Assembly (NCBI RefSeq): GCF_024267655.1
Contig: NZ_CP100595.1
Span: forward strand, 3,038,001 to 3,102,000
Origin: Arcobacter roscoffensis
Lineage (GTDB): Bacteria; Campylobacterota; Campylobacteria; Campylobacterales; Arcobacteraceae
Direction: 5' to 3'
DNA: 64,000 nt
Below, in pieces: positions 17,894 through 27,947 of the stretch. Below the pieces are notes generated by a model that was given only the letters and a program-made list of their open reading frames with translations, did not search any database and had not been told where the DNA came from. Made by a program: the position numbers and the translations under genes. The stretch's first letter is position 1, and the number at the start of each line of letters is the position of its first letter.

Positions 17894-18933
17894 AACTTTT
17901 AGTATGTGCTATGGAAACTTCTTCAAATATTCACTTAAAGGAGCTTAAAAAGCACCTAAGTGATGATATAGAGCTTGTAGGAGTGTTTGATAAAGAACTT
18001 GGCAATCCTATGTACGATTTAACAGCTTTGGCTATTATGGGCTTTATAGATGCTCTAAAAAAGCTTAGATTCTTTTTTAAGTTAAGAGATGAACTTGTAG
18101 AAGCTGCTGCTACTTGTGATAAAGTTCTTTTGATGGACTCATCAGGTTTTAACCTTCCCCTAGCAAAAAAGCTAAAACAAAAGTACCCAAACAAAGAAAT
18201 TATCTATTATATTCTTCCACAAGCTTGGGCTTGGAAAAAAGGAAGAGTTAAAAAACTTGAAGCATATTGCTCGAAGCTTTGCTCAATCATACCATTTGAG
18301 AGTGAACTTTATACACAAAAAGATAAAATCACCTATGTAGGTCATCCTTTACTTGATGAAATACATCACTTCAAAGAAAAACTTACTCAAAGCAATAAAA
18401 TTGCTTTCATGCCAGGAAGTAGAAAAACAGAGATAAAAAACTTAATGCCTATTTTCAAAGAACTAATAAAACTTATTCCAAACAAAGAGTATATTTTAAT
18501 AATTCCTTCAAAATTTGATGATGAATATATTAGTAGAACTTATGGAGATATATCAAATTTTACTATTTCACGACAAGCTCATGAGACCTTACAACAAAGT
18601 GAATATGCCTTTATCTGTTCAGGAACAGCAACCCTAGAAGCTGCTCTTATTGGAACACCATTTACACTAAGTTATATAGCTAAAAAACTTGATTATAAGA
18701 TAGGAAGAACCTTTGTAAAACTGCCATATATTGGTCTTGCAAACATCTTCTTTGATAAGATGGGAAAAAAGTGCATACACTCTGAATTTTTACAAGAAGA
18801 TGTAAGTGTAGAAGCCTTACTAGATGACTATAACAATATGAATAAAGACAAGTTTTTTGAGGATTCAAAACTTCTAAGAGAGTATTTGAAAAATGGAAGT
18901 TCAAAAAACGTAGCAAACATAATTCAAAACTAA
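17890..18933 (+). CDS. lpxB: lipid-A-disaccharide synthase
   Basis: LpxB joins UDP-2,3-diacylglucosamine and lipid X to make the lipid A disaccharide at the inner membrane. The 347-residue length fits the family (GT19, GT-B fold). Motifs seen are YYILPQAWAWKKGRVKKLE, YVGHPLLDE, FMPGSRKTEIKNLMPIF and SGTATLEAALIGTPF. It overlaps queH by four bases and is followed after 49 bases by fabZ and lpxA. Confidence 0.95.
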   Translation: MKLLVCAMETSSNIHLKELKKHLSDDIELVGVFDKELGNPMYDLTALAIMGFIDALKKLRFFFKLRDELVEAAATCDKVLLMDSSGFNLPLAKKLKQKYPNKEIIYYILPQAWAWKKGRVKKLEAYCSKLCSIIPFESELYTQKDKITYVGHPLLDEIHHFKEKLTQSNKIAFMPGSRKTEIKNLMPIFKELIKLIPNKEYILIIPSKFDDEYISRTYGDISNFTISRQAHETLQQSEYAFICSGTATLEAALIGTPFTLSYIAKKLDYKIGRTFVKLPYIGLANIFFDKMGKKCIHSEFLQEDVSVEALLDDYNNMNKDKFFEDSKLLREYLKNGSSKNVANIIQN

Positions 18934-18982
18934 TTTTTTTTTCGATAAAATATCTACCATTAATTAAATTTTAGGATAATAA

Positions 18983-19426
18983 ATGTTAGATGTTACAGAA
19001 ATTCAAGAAATTCTTCCTCACAGATACCCATTCTTATTAGTTGATAGAATCACTGATATGGAAAAAGGTAAAAATATTGTAGGTTTTAAAAATATCTCAA
19101 TTAGTGAGCCAGCGTTTATGGGTCACTTCCCAGGACACCCAATTTACCCAGGTGTTTTAATCTTAGAAGGTATGGCACAAGCTGGTGGTATTTTAGCATT
19201 AAAAAGCAATGATTTAACAACAGAAGAGTTAAAAAATAAAGTTATTTATTTCATGAGTATTGACAAAGCAAAATTCAGAACTCCTGTAAAACCAGGTGAT
19301 AAATTAGAGTATAGAATCGAAGTTAAAAAACTAAGAGGTACGCTAATCGTTCTTGAGGGTAAAGCCTATGTTGATGATGCACTTGTTGCTGAAGCTGAAT
19401 TAAAAGCTATGGTAGTAGATAAGTAA
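18983..19426 (+). CDS. fabZ: 3-hydroxyacyl-ACP dehydratase FabZ
   Basis: FabZ dehydrates 3-hydroxyacyl-ACP in fatty-acid synthesis. The 147-residue hot-dog protein has the active-site motif [20 protein letters not shown] with His48 and Glu62. It shares the 3-hydroxyacyl-ACP pool with LpxA, whose gene starts eight bases downstream, a linkage common in Gram-negative bacteria. Confidence 0.97.
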   Translation: MLDVTEIQEILPHRYPFLLVDRITDMEKGKNIVGFKNISISEPAFMGHFPGHPIYPGVLILEGMAQAGGILALKSNDLTTEELKNKVIYFMSIDKAKFRTPVKPGDKLEYRIEVKKLRGTLIVLEGKAYVDDALVAEAELKAMVVDK

Positions 19427-19434
19427 TTAGGTAA

Positions 19435-20217
19435 ATGATGAATAATATTCACAAAACAGCAATAATTGAAGATGGCGCGCAATTAGGTGAAAATGTAACT
19501 ATTGGTGCATATACAATTATTGGAAAAAATGTAAAAATCGGTGATGGAACAATCATTGATTCACATACAGTTGTAGAGGGTAAAACTACAATTGGGAAAA
19601 ACAATCATATTTTTTCACATGCAGCAATTGGAACAATTCCACAAGATTTAAAGTTTGATGGTGAAGATGTAGAACTAATCATTGGTGATAACAATAAGAT
19701 TAGAGAATTTACACTATTTAACCCAGGTACTAAAGGTGGTGGTTCAATCACTAAAATTGGTAGTAACAACTTATTTATGGGATACACTCACGTAGCTCAT
19801 GATGTTATTATTGGTGATAACTGTGTATTTGCAAACTGTGCTACACTAGCAGGACATGTTGAAATAGATGACTTTGTTGTAGTTGGTGGCTTAACACCAA
19901 TACACCAGTTTTGTAAAATAGGAACTCAAGTTATGATTGGTGGTGGGTCTGTAGTAACACAAGACATTCCTCCATTTTGTTTAGCTGAGGGTAACAAAGC
20001 TGTTTTAAGAGGTCTTAACTTAAATGGTTTAAGAAGAAGATTTGACAACAGAGAAGATATAAATGCTGTAAAAACAGCTTATAAAGCCTTATTTGAAGGT
20101 GGAAGACCTTTATCTGATGTAGCAAATGAATTATTAGAAAATGAAAATAAATATGTAAAAGAATTAGCATCTTTTTGTTTAAGTACAAAAAGAGGAATTC
20201 CATTTAACAGAAAATAA
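19435..20217 (+). CDS. lpxA: UDP-N-acetylglucosamine acyltransferase
   Basis: LpxA performs the first step of lipid A synthesis, moving a 3-hydroxyacyl chain from ACP to UDP-GlcNAc. The protein is a left-handed beta-helix with many hexapeptide repeats (for example VTIGAY, VKIGDG, TTIGKN). The catalytic His is probably His122 in YTHVAHDVIIGD. At 260 residues it is the expected length. ATG codons at 19435 and 19438 are both possible starts. Confidence 0.96.
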   Translation: MMNNIHKTAIIEDGAQLGENVTIGAYTIIGKNVKIGDGTIIDSHTVVEGKTTIGKNNHIFSHAAIGTIPQDLKFDGEDVELIIGDNNKIREFTLFNPGTKGGGSITKIGSNNLFMGYTHVAHDVIIGDNCVFANCATLAGHVEIDDFVVVGGLTPIHQFCKIGTQVMIGGGSVVTQDIPPFCLAEGNKAVLRGLNLNGLRRRFDNREDINAVKTAYKALFEGGRPLSDVANELLENENKYVKELASFCLSTKRGIPFNRK

Positions 20218-20235
20218 AAAAATAGGTTTGGTAGA

Positions 20236-21465
20236 ATGAGTAAAGTAACATGCGATTTTTGTGGAGCAACAGATAGTCCTAACAATCCAGTAATAGCAGG
20301 TGATAATGCTTGTATTTGTAAGGCTTGTGTTGGTGCTGCTCACGAAATAATGAATGGTGGTGCCCCTGAAGATATGGAGCATTTGCCAGCAACGGTTCAA
20401 GAAGAAAAAGTTCAAGAAGAGATAAAACTTAGAACTCCAGCTGAGTTAAAAGCTATCTTAGATGACTATGTAATAGGTCAAGAAAGAGCAAAAAAAGTTT
20501 TATCAGTTGCAGTTTATAATCACTATAAAAGAATCTTTAGACATGACGAGATTGATGATGATACAGAGTTAAACAAATCAAATGTTCTTTTAATTGGACC
20601 TACAGGTTCAGGTAAAACACTATTAGCTCAAACTATTTCTAAATATTTAGATGTGCCTTTAGCAATTGCTGATGCTACATCTTTAACAGAAGCTGGTTAT
20701 GTTGGTGATGATGTTGAAAATGTGGTTACTAGACTGGTACAAGCTGCTGATGGTGATATTGAAAAAGCTCAAAGAGGAATTATCTTTATTGATGAAGTTG
20801 ATAAAGTAGCTAGAATGAGTGAAAACAGATCAATCACTAGAGATGTTTCAGGTGAAGGTGTTCAGCAAGCATTACTTAAAATAGTAGAAGGTTCAGTTGT
20901 AAATGTTCCACCAAAAGGTGGAAGAAAACACCCTGGACAAGATGCACTTCAAATTGATACTACAAATATTTTATTTGTTTGTGGTGGAGCTTTTGATGGT
21001 TTAGAAGATATTATCAAGAAAAAGCAAGGTGCGAATGTACTTGGTTTTAATCAAGATAAAAAATCTAAAAAAGAAGAAGAGAAAATCATCTCACAAGTGG
21101 AAACTGATGATTTAGTAAAATATGGTTTAATTCCTGAATTAATTGGTAGATTACATATGGTAGCCACTTTAAATGAAATCACAGAAGATGATATGGTACA
21201 TATTTTAACTGAACCCAAAAATGCCCTTATCAAACAATACATCAAACTATTTGAAATGGATGATGTAACTTTAGAATTTGATAAAGAAGCCCTAAAAGAG
21301 CTTGCAAAACTTGCAATTGAGAGAAAAACAGGAGCAAGAGGTCTTAGATCAATTTTAGAAGATATTATGCTTGATATTATGTATGATCTTCCAAAATATA
21401 AAAATAAAACTATTACTATTACTAAAGATGTAGTAAAAAAAGAAAAAGAACCAAAAATCGCATAA
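20236..21465 (+). CDS. clpX: ATP-dependent Clp protease ATP-binding subunit ClpX
   Basis: ClpX unfolds substrates and feeds them to ClpP. The N-terminal zinc domain has Cys6, Cys9, Cys28 and Cys31. Walker A is GPTGSGKT and Walker B is IIFIDEVDK; the pore loop GYVGDD and the ClpP-docking region around LGF (VLGFNQDKK) are present. The 409-residue length is normal. It sits 18 bases after lpxA and 20 before mreB; no clpP is in the window. Confidence 0.97.
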   Translation: MSKVTCDFCGATDSPNNPVIAGDNACICKACVGAAHEIMNGGAPEDMEHLPATVQEEKVQEEIKLRTPAELKAILDDYVIGQERAKKVLSVAVYNHYKRIFRHDEIDDDTELNKSNVLLIGPTGSGKTLLAQTISKYLDVPLAIADATSLTEAGYVGDDVENVVTRLVQAADGDIEKAQRGIIFIDEVDKVARMSENRSITRDVSGEGVQQALLKIVEGSVVNVPPKGGRKHPGQDALQIDTTNILFVCGGAFDGLEDIIKKKQGANVLGFNQDKKSKKEEEKIISQVETDDLVKYGLIPELIGRLHMVATLNEITEDDMVHILTEPKNALIKQYIKLFEMDDVTLEFDKEALKELAKLAIERKTGARGLRSILEDIMLDIMYDLPKYKNKTITITKDVVKKEKEPKIA

Positions 21466-21485
21466 TAGAAGAGAGGGAAAATAAA

Positions 21486-22517
21486 GTGTTTTTAGATAAA
21501 TTAATTGGTCTATTTTCAAGTGATATGGCAATTGACCTTGGAACTGCTAATACTATTGTTTCTGTAAGAGGAAAAGGTATTATCATAAATGAACCATCTG
21601 TTGTTGCTGTACAAAATGACAAATATGGTAGAGATAAAATTTTAGCAGTTGGTCAAGAAGCTAAACAAATGATTGGTAAAACACCACTTAATATTCAAGC
21701 AGTTAGACCTATGCAAGATGGTGTTATCGCTGATTTTGAAATGACTGAAAGAATGATAAGATACTTTATTGAAAAAGCCCACTCTAGAAAATCTTTTATT
21801 AGACCTAGAATTATTATATGTATTCCATATGGTATTACACAAGTTGAAAGAAAAGCTGTTGAAGAATCAGCAATGAGCGCAGGAGCTAGAGAAGTATTCT
21901 TAGTAGAAGAGCCTATGGCAGCTGCTATTGGTGCTGGTATTCCTGTATCAGATCCTTCTGGTTATGTAGTTGTTGATATTGGTGGTGGTACTACTGAGAT
22001 TGGGGTAACTTCTCTTGGTGGACTTGTGCTTTCAAAATCAATCAAAGTTGCAGGTGATAAGTTTGATAAATCAATTATTGATTATGTTAGACAAAACTAC
22101 AACTTATATATTGGTGAGAGAACTGCTGAGAATATCAAGATTGAAATCGGTACTGCTATTAAACTTGATACCGAACTAAAAATCAAAGTAAAAGGTAGAG
22201 ATAACTCTGGTTTACTTTCAACTATTGAGCTTGGAAGTGAAGGTGTTAGAACTGCTATAAAAGAGCCATTAAAAGAGATAGTTTCTGCTGTAAGAAGTGT
22301 CTTAGAAGATATGCCGCCTGATTTAGCAGGTGATGTTGTAGATAATGGTGTAATTCTTACAGGTGGTGGTGCTTTAATCAGAGGAATTGATGAGTATATC
22401 GCTGATATTGTAAAGCTTCCTGTTAAAGTTGCAGAAGATCCACTTCTAGCCGTAGCTTATGGTACAAGCAATGTATTAGATGAGGATGCACTTTTAAAAC
22501 TAATCACTAATGCGTAA
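21486..22517 (+). CDS. mreB: rod-shape-determining protein MreB
   Basis: MreB is the actin-like filament protein that directs lateral wall synthesis. The 343 residues include the phosphate loops AIDLGTANTIV and VVDIGGGTTEIGV and the adenosine motif ILTGGGALIRG. The start is GTG at 21486 with a purine-rich GAGAGGG site upstream. The 3' end overlaps mreC by eight bases. Confidence 0.97.
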   Translation: MFLDKLIGLFSSDMAIDLGTANTIVSVRGKGIIINEPSVVAVQNDKYGRDKILAVGQEAKQMIGKTPLNIQAVRPMQDGVIADFEMTERMIRYFIEKAHSRKSFIRPRIIICIPYGITQVERKAVEESAMSAGAREVFLVEEPMAAAIGAGIPVSDPSGYVVVDIGGGTTEIGVTSLGGLVLSKSIKVAGDKFDKSIIDYVRQNYNLYIGERTAENIKIEIGTAIKLDTELKIKVKGRDNSGLLSTIELGSEGVRTAIKEPLKEIVSAVRSVLEDMPPDLAGDVVDNGVILTGGGALIRGIDEYIADIVKLPVKVAEDPLLAVAYGTSNVLDEDALLKLITNA

Positions 22518-23334
22518 ATTCTTTTTTGTTGTACTTTTTTTAGTAGTTGGTTTATCTTACCTTTTTGAGGTAGATAAACTAGTTGCTAGAAACTTCACTT
22601 TTTTAAATGATATAAAACTTTCATATATTAACTCTGTTATCGATATTTCAACTACTATTGAAAAGTATTTTGATCAAATCACAACTATAGAAGAGTTAGA
22701 AAAAGAAAATGAAGAGCTTAAAAACTACAAAGCCTTATACCTTACTACTCAAAAAAAACTTGATGGTATAGATAGATTTCTTACTACAAATGAACAACAT
22801 CAAACAAGAATAGATATAAAACAAACAAAGGTTTTATCATATATAAACTTCAATGACTTTACAAAAGTATGGCTTGATTATGAAAAAAAAGATGACACTA
22901 TCTTAGGACTTATTAGCCAAGACTATGCAGCAGGTATTGTAGTAAAAGAGCAAGGAAGGGCAGTAGCCCTTCTAAATGGAAATGAAAAGTGTTCTTACGC
23001 TGTATTTATAGGAAAGACTAAAACTCCTGGTATTCTAACAGCAAAAAAAGATGGAAGTATCTTAATAAAATTTATTCCTATGTGGTCTGAACTAAATGTA
23101 GGTGATGAAATAGTAACATCAGGAATGGATAATATCTTCGTAGAAGGTCTAAAAGTAGGAAAAGTAAAAGATATACAAATACTTCCACAAATGAAAACAG
23201 CAACAGTAGAAATGTACGCAAATGTACTAAAGAAAAAATACTTCTATGTATATAAACAAGCTGCTAAAACTTCAGATGAAAAAGAAAAATTAAATAAAGA
23301 AGAAAAAGAAGAGGAAGAGACTACTAGTAAGTAG
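22510..23334 (+). CDS. mreC: rod-shape-determining protein MreC
   Basis: MreC is a bitopic inner-membrane protein linking MreB to the periplasmic wall-synthesis complex. The N-terminal helix is at about residues 4-20. A coiled coil (about 48-85, EELEKENEELKNYKAL) leads into beta domains with the GLISQDYAAGIV and GDEIVTSGMDNIF motifs. The C-terminal 25 residues are almost all Lys, Glu and Thr. It overlaps mreB at the start and the convergent ribE by 11 bases at the end. No mreD follows. Confidence 0.93.
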   Translation: MRKFFFVVLFLVVGLSYLFEVDKLVARNFTFLNDIKLSYINSVIDISTTIEKYFDQITTIEELEKENEELKNYKALYLTTQKKLDGIDRFLTTNEQHQTRIDIKQTKVLSYINFNDFTKVWLDYEKKDDTILGLISQDYAAGIVVKEQGRAVALLNGNEKCSYAVFIGKTKTPGILTAKKDGSILIKFIPMWSELNVGDEIVTSGMDNIFVEGLKVGKVKDIQILPQMKTATVEMYANVLKKKYFYVYKQAAKTSDEKEKLNKEEKEEEETTSK

Positions 23335-23944
23335 CCATAATCCTATCTACATCACCCCAAGAAAGTTCGTCTTTCTTATCTTTACTTCCTTTAAACATAT
23401 TATAAACATATCTAGCAAACATATCTGTTTCTAGATTTACTTTTGTTCCAACTTTATACCTTTTAAATAAAGTGTTCTCAACAGTATGGGGAATGATTGT
23501 AAGTCTAAATGAATCTTTCATCACATCATTTACAGTCAAAGAAACTCCATCTATTGTCACACTTCCTTTCGGGATGATATATTTTGAGTATTCACTTGGA
23601 AGTGATACATAAAAGTCAGTTGAGTTTCCATTTTTTTTGATAGAACTAATAGTTCCTAAACAATCCACATGACCTTGTACAATATGACCTTCAAACCTAT
23701 CGCCCATCATCATAGCAGGTTCTATATGAACCTCATCTTTATAGTTTTGCATTGCTAAAATTTGTTGAGATTCAGGTGATAATTCAACTGTAAAAGTATC
23801 ACTTGTATGTCTTACAACTGTTAAACATGCACCATTTACAGCTATAGAATCCCCTATTTTTGGGCTATACTCTGCTTTTAATGTTAAGAAGTTATTTTTA
23901 AAGCTCACCACATGAGCCATTTCTCTTATAAGTCCAGTAAACAC
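23324..23944 (-). CDS. ribE: riboflavin synthase (alpha subunit type)
   Basis: Riboflavin synthase dismutates two molecules of 6,7-dimethyl-8-ribityllumazine into riboflavin and its pyrimidine precursor. The 206 residues contain the typical internal duplication: MFTGLIREM, NGACLTVV and GHIVQGHVDCLGTI in the first half, and DGVSLTVNDV and LIPHTVE-type sequence (TIIPHTVENT) in the second. The start is GTG at 23944 with AAGGA upstream. No FMN riboswitch is recognised in the 224-base upstream region. The last 11 bases overlap mreC. Confidence 0.95.
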   Translation of the reverse strand: MFTGLIREMAHVVSFKNNFLTLKAEYSPKIGDSIAVNGACLTVVRHTSDTFTVELSPESQQILAMQNYKDEVHIEPAMMMGDRFEGHIVQGHVDCLGTISSIKKNGNSTDFYVSLPSEYSKYIIPKGSVTIDGVSLTVNDVMKDSFRLTIIPHTVENTLFKRYKVGTKVNLETDMFARYVYNMFKGSKDKKDELSWGDVDRIMATY

Positions 23945-24057
23945 TGTATTCCTTCATATTTTATATACGATATAGTATCTAATAACATTTAATTTCTAAA
24001 TTAAGCATTAAATCTTAAAAAAATTAAAATATATTTGGAATAATCATATTTTTTTGG

Positions 24058-24063
24058 TATTAT
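24058..24063 (+). promoter_or_regulatory. candidate -10 box upstream of mnmG
   Basis: TATTAT preceded by a T-run and TTGG lies 106 bases before mnmG. A small dyad (TGAAGC near 24079 and GCTTCA near 24114) falls in the predicted leader. No good -35 box is seen. Confidence 0.3.
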
Positions 24064-24168
24064 ACGAAAAAAATATTCTGAAGCTTATTTTCAATAAAAT
24101 CACTATTCAAAAATGCTTCATTTAACTTAAAATATATTAATAATTACTATTCAATTTTTGGAGAACTT

Positions 24169-26043
24169 ATGAAATACGATATTATCGTTGTGGGTGGAGG
24201 ACATGCTGGTATTGAAGCAGCCTTAGCATCTGCAAGAATGGGTAAAAAAACCCTACTTATTACAATGTTAGTAGAGCAAATCGGTGCTGCTTCTTGTAAT
24301 CCTGCTATTGGTGGACTTGCAAAAGGTCACCTAGTTAGAGAACTAGATGCCTTAGGTGGAGAGATGGGTCTATGTACTGATGCCACAGGTATTCAGTTTA
24401 GAATCCTAAATGCTTCAAAAGGTGCAGCAGTTCAAGGAAGCCGAGCTCAAATTGATATGGATAAATACAGAGAGTATATGAGAAAAGTTTGTCATAATAC
24501 TGACAACCTTGAAGTATACCAAGATGAAGTAAGTGAACTTCTAATCAATGAAAATAAAGAAGTTTACGGTGTAAAAACTAGACTTCAAGAAGAATTCGAA
24601 GCTTCAAAAGTTATCCTTACAACTGGTACATTTATGAAAGGACTTATTCACATTGGTGAGAATAAGTACGATGCAGGTAGAGCATGGGAGTTACCATCTT
24701 CAACTTTATCTATTCAACTAAAAGAACTTGGATTAAATGTAGGAAGACTAAAAACAGGAACACCTGCAAGAATTGATGGAAAATCAATCAATTATGAAAA
24801 CATGGAAATGCACGGAGGAGATGTAAACCCAGCACCATTCTCTTTTAGAACAAACAAAGAAGAGTTTAGCCCTACTCAATACCCATGTTATATCACATAT
24901 ACAAACCTTGGTACTCATGATACTATTAGATCAAACTTTGATAGAACTCCACTATTTACAGGTCAAATAGAAGGAACAGGACCTAGATACTGTCCTAGTA
25001 TTGAAGATAAAGTAAATAGATTTGCTGAAAGAGATAGACACCAACTATTCTTAGAGCCACAAACATCTATGTGTACAGAATACTACATAAATGGTCTATC
25101 AACTTCACTTCCTATTGATGTACAAAAAGAGATGATTCACTCAATCGTTGGACTTGAAAATGCAAAAATCATTAGATATGGATATGCTATTGAGTATGAT
25201 TATGTAGACCCAACAGAGTTAAAGCATACACTAGAAACTAAAAAAATTAAAAACCTATATAATGCAGGTCAAATAAATGCAACTACAGGTTACGAAGAAG
25301 CAGCAGCACAAGGTCTAATGGCTGGTATCAATGCTTGTTTAGCAATAGATGGAAAAGAGCCATTTGTACTAAGACGTGATGAAGCATATATAGGGGTTTT
25401 AATTGATGACTTAGTTACAAAAGGAACAAATGAACCTTATAGAATGTTCACAAGTAGAGCTGAGTATAGACTTCTTTTAAGAGAAGAAGGAGCTGATTTA
25501 AGACTTAGCCCTTATGGTCATGAACTAGGACTTATCAATGATGAAACAATTGAAAAAGTAAACTTCAAACAAAAAGTTATTGATGAATCAATAGAGTTTA
25601 TGAAAAATGAATGGTTCACATCTAAAAAAGAAAACCTTGAACTACTTGAAAGATTAGGACAAGACAAAATCAAAGATAGAGTACTTTTAATTGATATTGT
25701 TGGAAGAAGTACAGTAAAGATTGAACACCTTAATGAGTTCTTACCTCAATTTGCTGATTTATCAGATTATTTAAAAGAGCAAATCTTAGTAGAAGCAAAA
25801 TACTATAGATATGTTGAAAAACAAAAAAAACAAATAGATAAAATGAAAAGAATGCTTAAGATGACAATCCCAGAAGACTTTGACTTTAGTCAGATTTCAG
25901 GCTTATCAAATGAAGCAGTGGAAAAACTTCAAAAGTTCAGACCACCTACTCTTTTCAATGCAAGTGAAATTTCAGGAATTACACCTGCTGCTATTGATGT
26001 TATTCATATGTATATGAATTTAAAAAACAATCAAGAACAATAA
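24169..26043 (+). CDS. mnmG: tRNA uridine-5-carboxymethylaminomethyl modification enzyme MnmG
   Basis: MnmG (GidA) works with MnmE to install cmnm5U at the wobble position of several tRNAs, using FAD and NADH. The FAD motif [19 protein letters not shown] is at the N-terminus, followed by [29 protein letters not shown] and [12 protein letters not shown]; the [17 protein letters not shown] motif is present as [14 protein letters not shown]. The 624-residue length is normal. It is a single gene with a GGAGAA ribosome-binding site and a strong hairpin downstream. Confidence 0.97.
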   Translation: MKYDIIVVGGGHAGIEAALASARMGKKTLLITMLVEQIGAASCNPAIGGLAKGHLVRELDALGGEMGLCTDATGIQFRILNASKGAAVQGSRAQIDMDKYREYMRKVCHNTDNLEVYQDEVSELLINENKEVYGVKTRLQEEFEASKVILTTGTFMKGLIHIGENKYDAGRAWELPSSTLSIQLKELGLNVGRLKTGTPARIDGKSINYENMEMHGGDVNPAPFSFRTNKEEFSPTQYPCYITYTNLGTHDTIRSNFDRTPLFTGQIEGTGPRYCPSIEDKVNRFAERDRHQLFLEPQTSMCTEYYINGLSTSLPIDVQKEMIHSIVGLENAKIIRYGYAIEYDYVDPTELKHTLETKKIKNLYNAGQINATTGYEEAAAQGLMAGINACLAIDGKEPFVLRRDEAYIGVLIDDLVTKGTNEPYRMFTSRAEYRLLLREEGADLRLSPYGHELGLINDETIEKVNFKQKVIDESIEFMKNEWFTSKKENLELLERLGQDKIKDRVLLIDIVGRSTVKIEHLNEFLPQFADLSDYLKEQILVEAKYYRYVEKQKKQIDKMKRMLKMTIPEDFDFSQISGLSNEAVEKLQKFRPPTLFNASEISGITPAAIDVIHMYMNLKNNQEQ

Positions 26044-26050
26044 ACCCCAA

Positions 26051-26081
26051 AACCAAGTTTAGGCATACCCTAAACTTGGTT
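26051..26081. terminator. bidirectional terminator after mnmG
   Basis: A 13-bp perfect inverted repeat (AACCAAGTTTAGG and its complement) has a 5-base loop. The stop codon of the convergent minus-strand gene begins at its last base (26081). The T-tract is interrupted (TTTACTTCTTT). Confidence 0.65.
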
Positions 26082-27796
26082 TACTTCTTTACAAATAAAA
26101 CTGCCTCTATATAAGTAATCATATCTTTTTTATTTTTTTTAATAGTAGAAAAATATTTTATAAGAAGCTTTATTTCACTACTTTTTTTATTTTGTACAAT
26201 TAAAAGCTCTTTATAGTTGTCTTTATTGAACTCTTGTATCTTTTTTTCTTTTAGATTTTCCAACAATAAAGCTAAATCCACTTCAAATAAATTTTCTTCT
26301 AAATCTATAAAGATTTTATTATCTTTTAACTCTATATCAAAACTTTTTTGCTCATAAAATATACTTTTTTTATCCTTAGCAAGATTTAGATTTACTACAA
26401 AATCATAACCTTTCGTAGGCAAAGCTATATCATGTAGATTAAATATAGGAAGATAAAAATCTTCACTATTTTTAGAAGATTCACTTGCATACTTAACATT
26501 TAAATATCTTAACACCTCATCTTGATTTTTAAAGTTTGTATCAAAGTAATTATTGAAAAAATCTTTTTTTGCTTGTGTATTTGTAAAATAGCTAACAATA
26601 GAAGAAACTTGAACTCTTGTATCAAAAGATAAATCTTTTTTATTAGCAAGTAGTTGATTATCTTTTAGCATTTCATTTTCTAATAAAATGTTTTCAAATC
26701 TTGATATTTGAGATTTTGTAGATACATTTGTTGCATTAAAAGGAGACAATGAAGCAAATAGCAAAAGAGTAAACAAACTTGCGAAACTTGTCTTTATACA
26801 AAATTGTCTTTTAAAAATTGTAAATACAAAAATAGATATAAACCACAAAAATAGAACAATCAAAGCATATCGAGGCTCAGTTATACCATACTGCTCAATT
26901 CTTGTGTAAATAGCCAAGCCTAAAAAAGCTACAGGTAAAATCAGAGTTATCAAAAAGTTTTTATCTAATACTGTAAGTAAAAGATTTTTTTGCATAACGA
27001 CACTTAAAAATATTTTTAAGAATATTGCTAAACATAGATAAATACTTATTATCCAAGACATCTCACCCTTTGGTAATTCATATAAAAAAACAATTTTTAT
27101 AAAATATGCATATAAAATCAGTGTATAAATAAATACTAAAGGTGTAAGAATATTTTTTATCAAAATTAAAAGAGCTTTTTTTATTTCAATACTCTCTTTA
27201 TATATTTCATACTCTTTTGGAATATGAGACAAAATTAAAGTTGGGAAAATTACTGTACTAATGAACAAATAAATATCTTCAAGATTATCTTTAAAAAAAC
27301 TAAATGAAAATAAAAAATCCAAACTAGCAACAATAGCTAAAATACCCAAAGCTAAAATTGCTGAGCTTAAAAATGCAAAACTTATACTATATAAACCATG
27401 TAAATTAAAATCAAAGATTGCATTATTGTTTGAGTTCTTTGACAAAAATGCAGAAAACATTAAAGATATTATAGATGCAATAAAAAGAAAAACAAAAGAG
27501 TCTAAAGAACTGTATATAATATGATATAAAACTATTATTGAAAATATTGTAAAAAAAATTGCATAATTTTTACTCTTTTTTCTTTTTTCAGTAAAAAGAT
27601 ACAGTGAAGTAAAAAAAGGAATTGAAACAACAAAATAAAAAAGCACCCTTTCTTGTATATCCTCTTCAAAGACATAAATGGAATGATTTTCAAAAACTGC
27701 AAATATGAATGTCGAAACAATAAAGAAAAAGACAATAGGGAATCTTAAAAAAACATCTTTGGAGATAGGATTTAATAAAATATTTAAATTATTCAT
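26081..27796 (-). CDS. DUF4153-type integral membrane protein
   Basis: A 571-residue protein with about ten to twelve hydrophobic helices in its first 360 residues and a soluble C-terminal part of about 200 residues. It resembles the DUF4153 family, especially the segments LTPLVFIYTLILYAYFIKI, ELPKGEMSW and YGITEPRYALIVLFLWF. The family's biochemical function is unknown. Expression is probably independent, as the flanking genes point away or toward it. Codon use matches its neighbours. Confidence 0.75.
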   Translation of the reverse strand: MNNLNILLNPISKDVFLRFPIVFFFIVSTFIFAVFENHSIYVFEEDIQERVLFYFVVSIPFFTSLYLFTEKRKKSKNYAIFFTIFSIIVLYHIIYSSLDSFVFLFIASIISLMFSAFLSKNSNNNAIFDFNLHGLYSISFAFLSSAILALGILAIVASLDFLFSFSFFKDNLEDIYLFISTVIFPTLILSHIPKEYEIYKESIEIKKALLILIKNILTPLVFIYTLILYAYFIKIVFLYELPKGEMSWIISIYLCLAIFLKIFLSVVMQKNLLLTVLDKNFLITLILPVAFLGLAIYTRIEQYGITEPRYALIVLFLWFISIFVFTIFKRQFCIKTSFASLFTLLLFASLSPFNATNVSTKSQISRFENILLENEMLKDNQLLANKKDLSFDTRVQVSSIVSYFTNTQAKKDFFNNYFDTNFKNQDEVLRYLNVKYASESSKNSEDFYLPIFNLHDIALPTKGYDFVVNLNLAKDKKSIFYEQKSFDIELKDNKIFIDLEENLFEVDLALLLENLKEKKIQEFNKDNYKELLIVQNKKSSEIKLLIKYFSTIKKNKKDMITYIEAVLFVKK

Positions 27797-27912
27797 AAGA
27801 GCACCTTTTTATTTTTATTAGTTTATAGAAAAACTATGTAAAACTAATGTGTATCAGGTAAAAATAAATTTTTTTTTGATTTTTATATAAGTAAACTTTG
27901 AGAAAACTCCCC

Positions 27913-27918
27913 TATAAT
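27913..27918 (+). promoter_or_regulatory. candidate -10 box of the cti-amidoligase operon
   Basis: TATAAT lies 30 bases before the first gene of the four-gene operon. No -35 hexamer is at the proper distance, typical of promoters in this phylum. Confidence 0.5.
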
Positions 27919-27947
27919 AAAGCCATTAAATAAAAAGAGAGTACTAA

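Noticed and set aside
23945..24168. FMN riboswitch upstream of ribE
   Set aside because: The upstream region is AT-rich and shows none of the conserved FMN aptamer segments.
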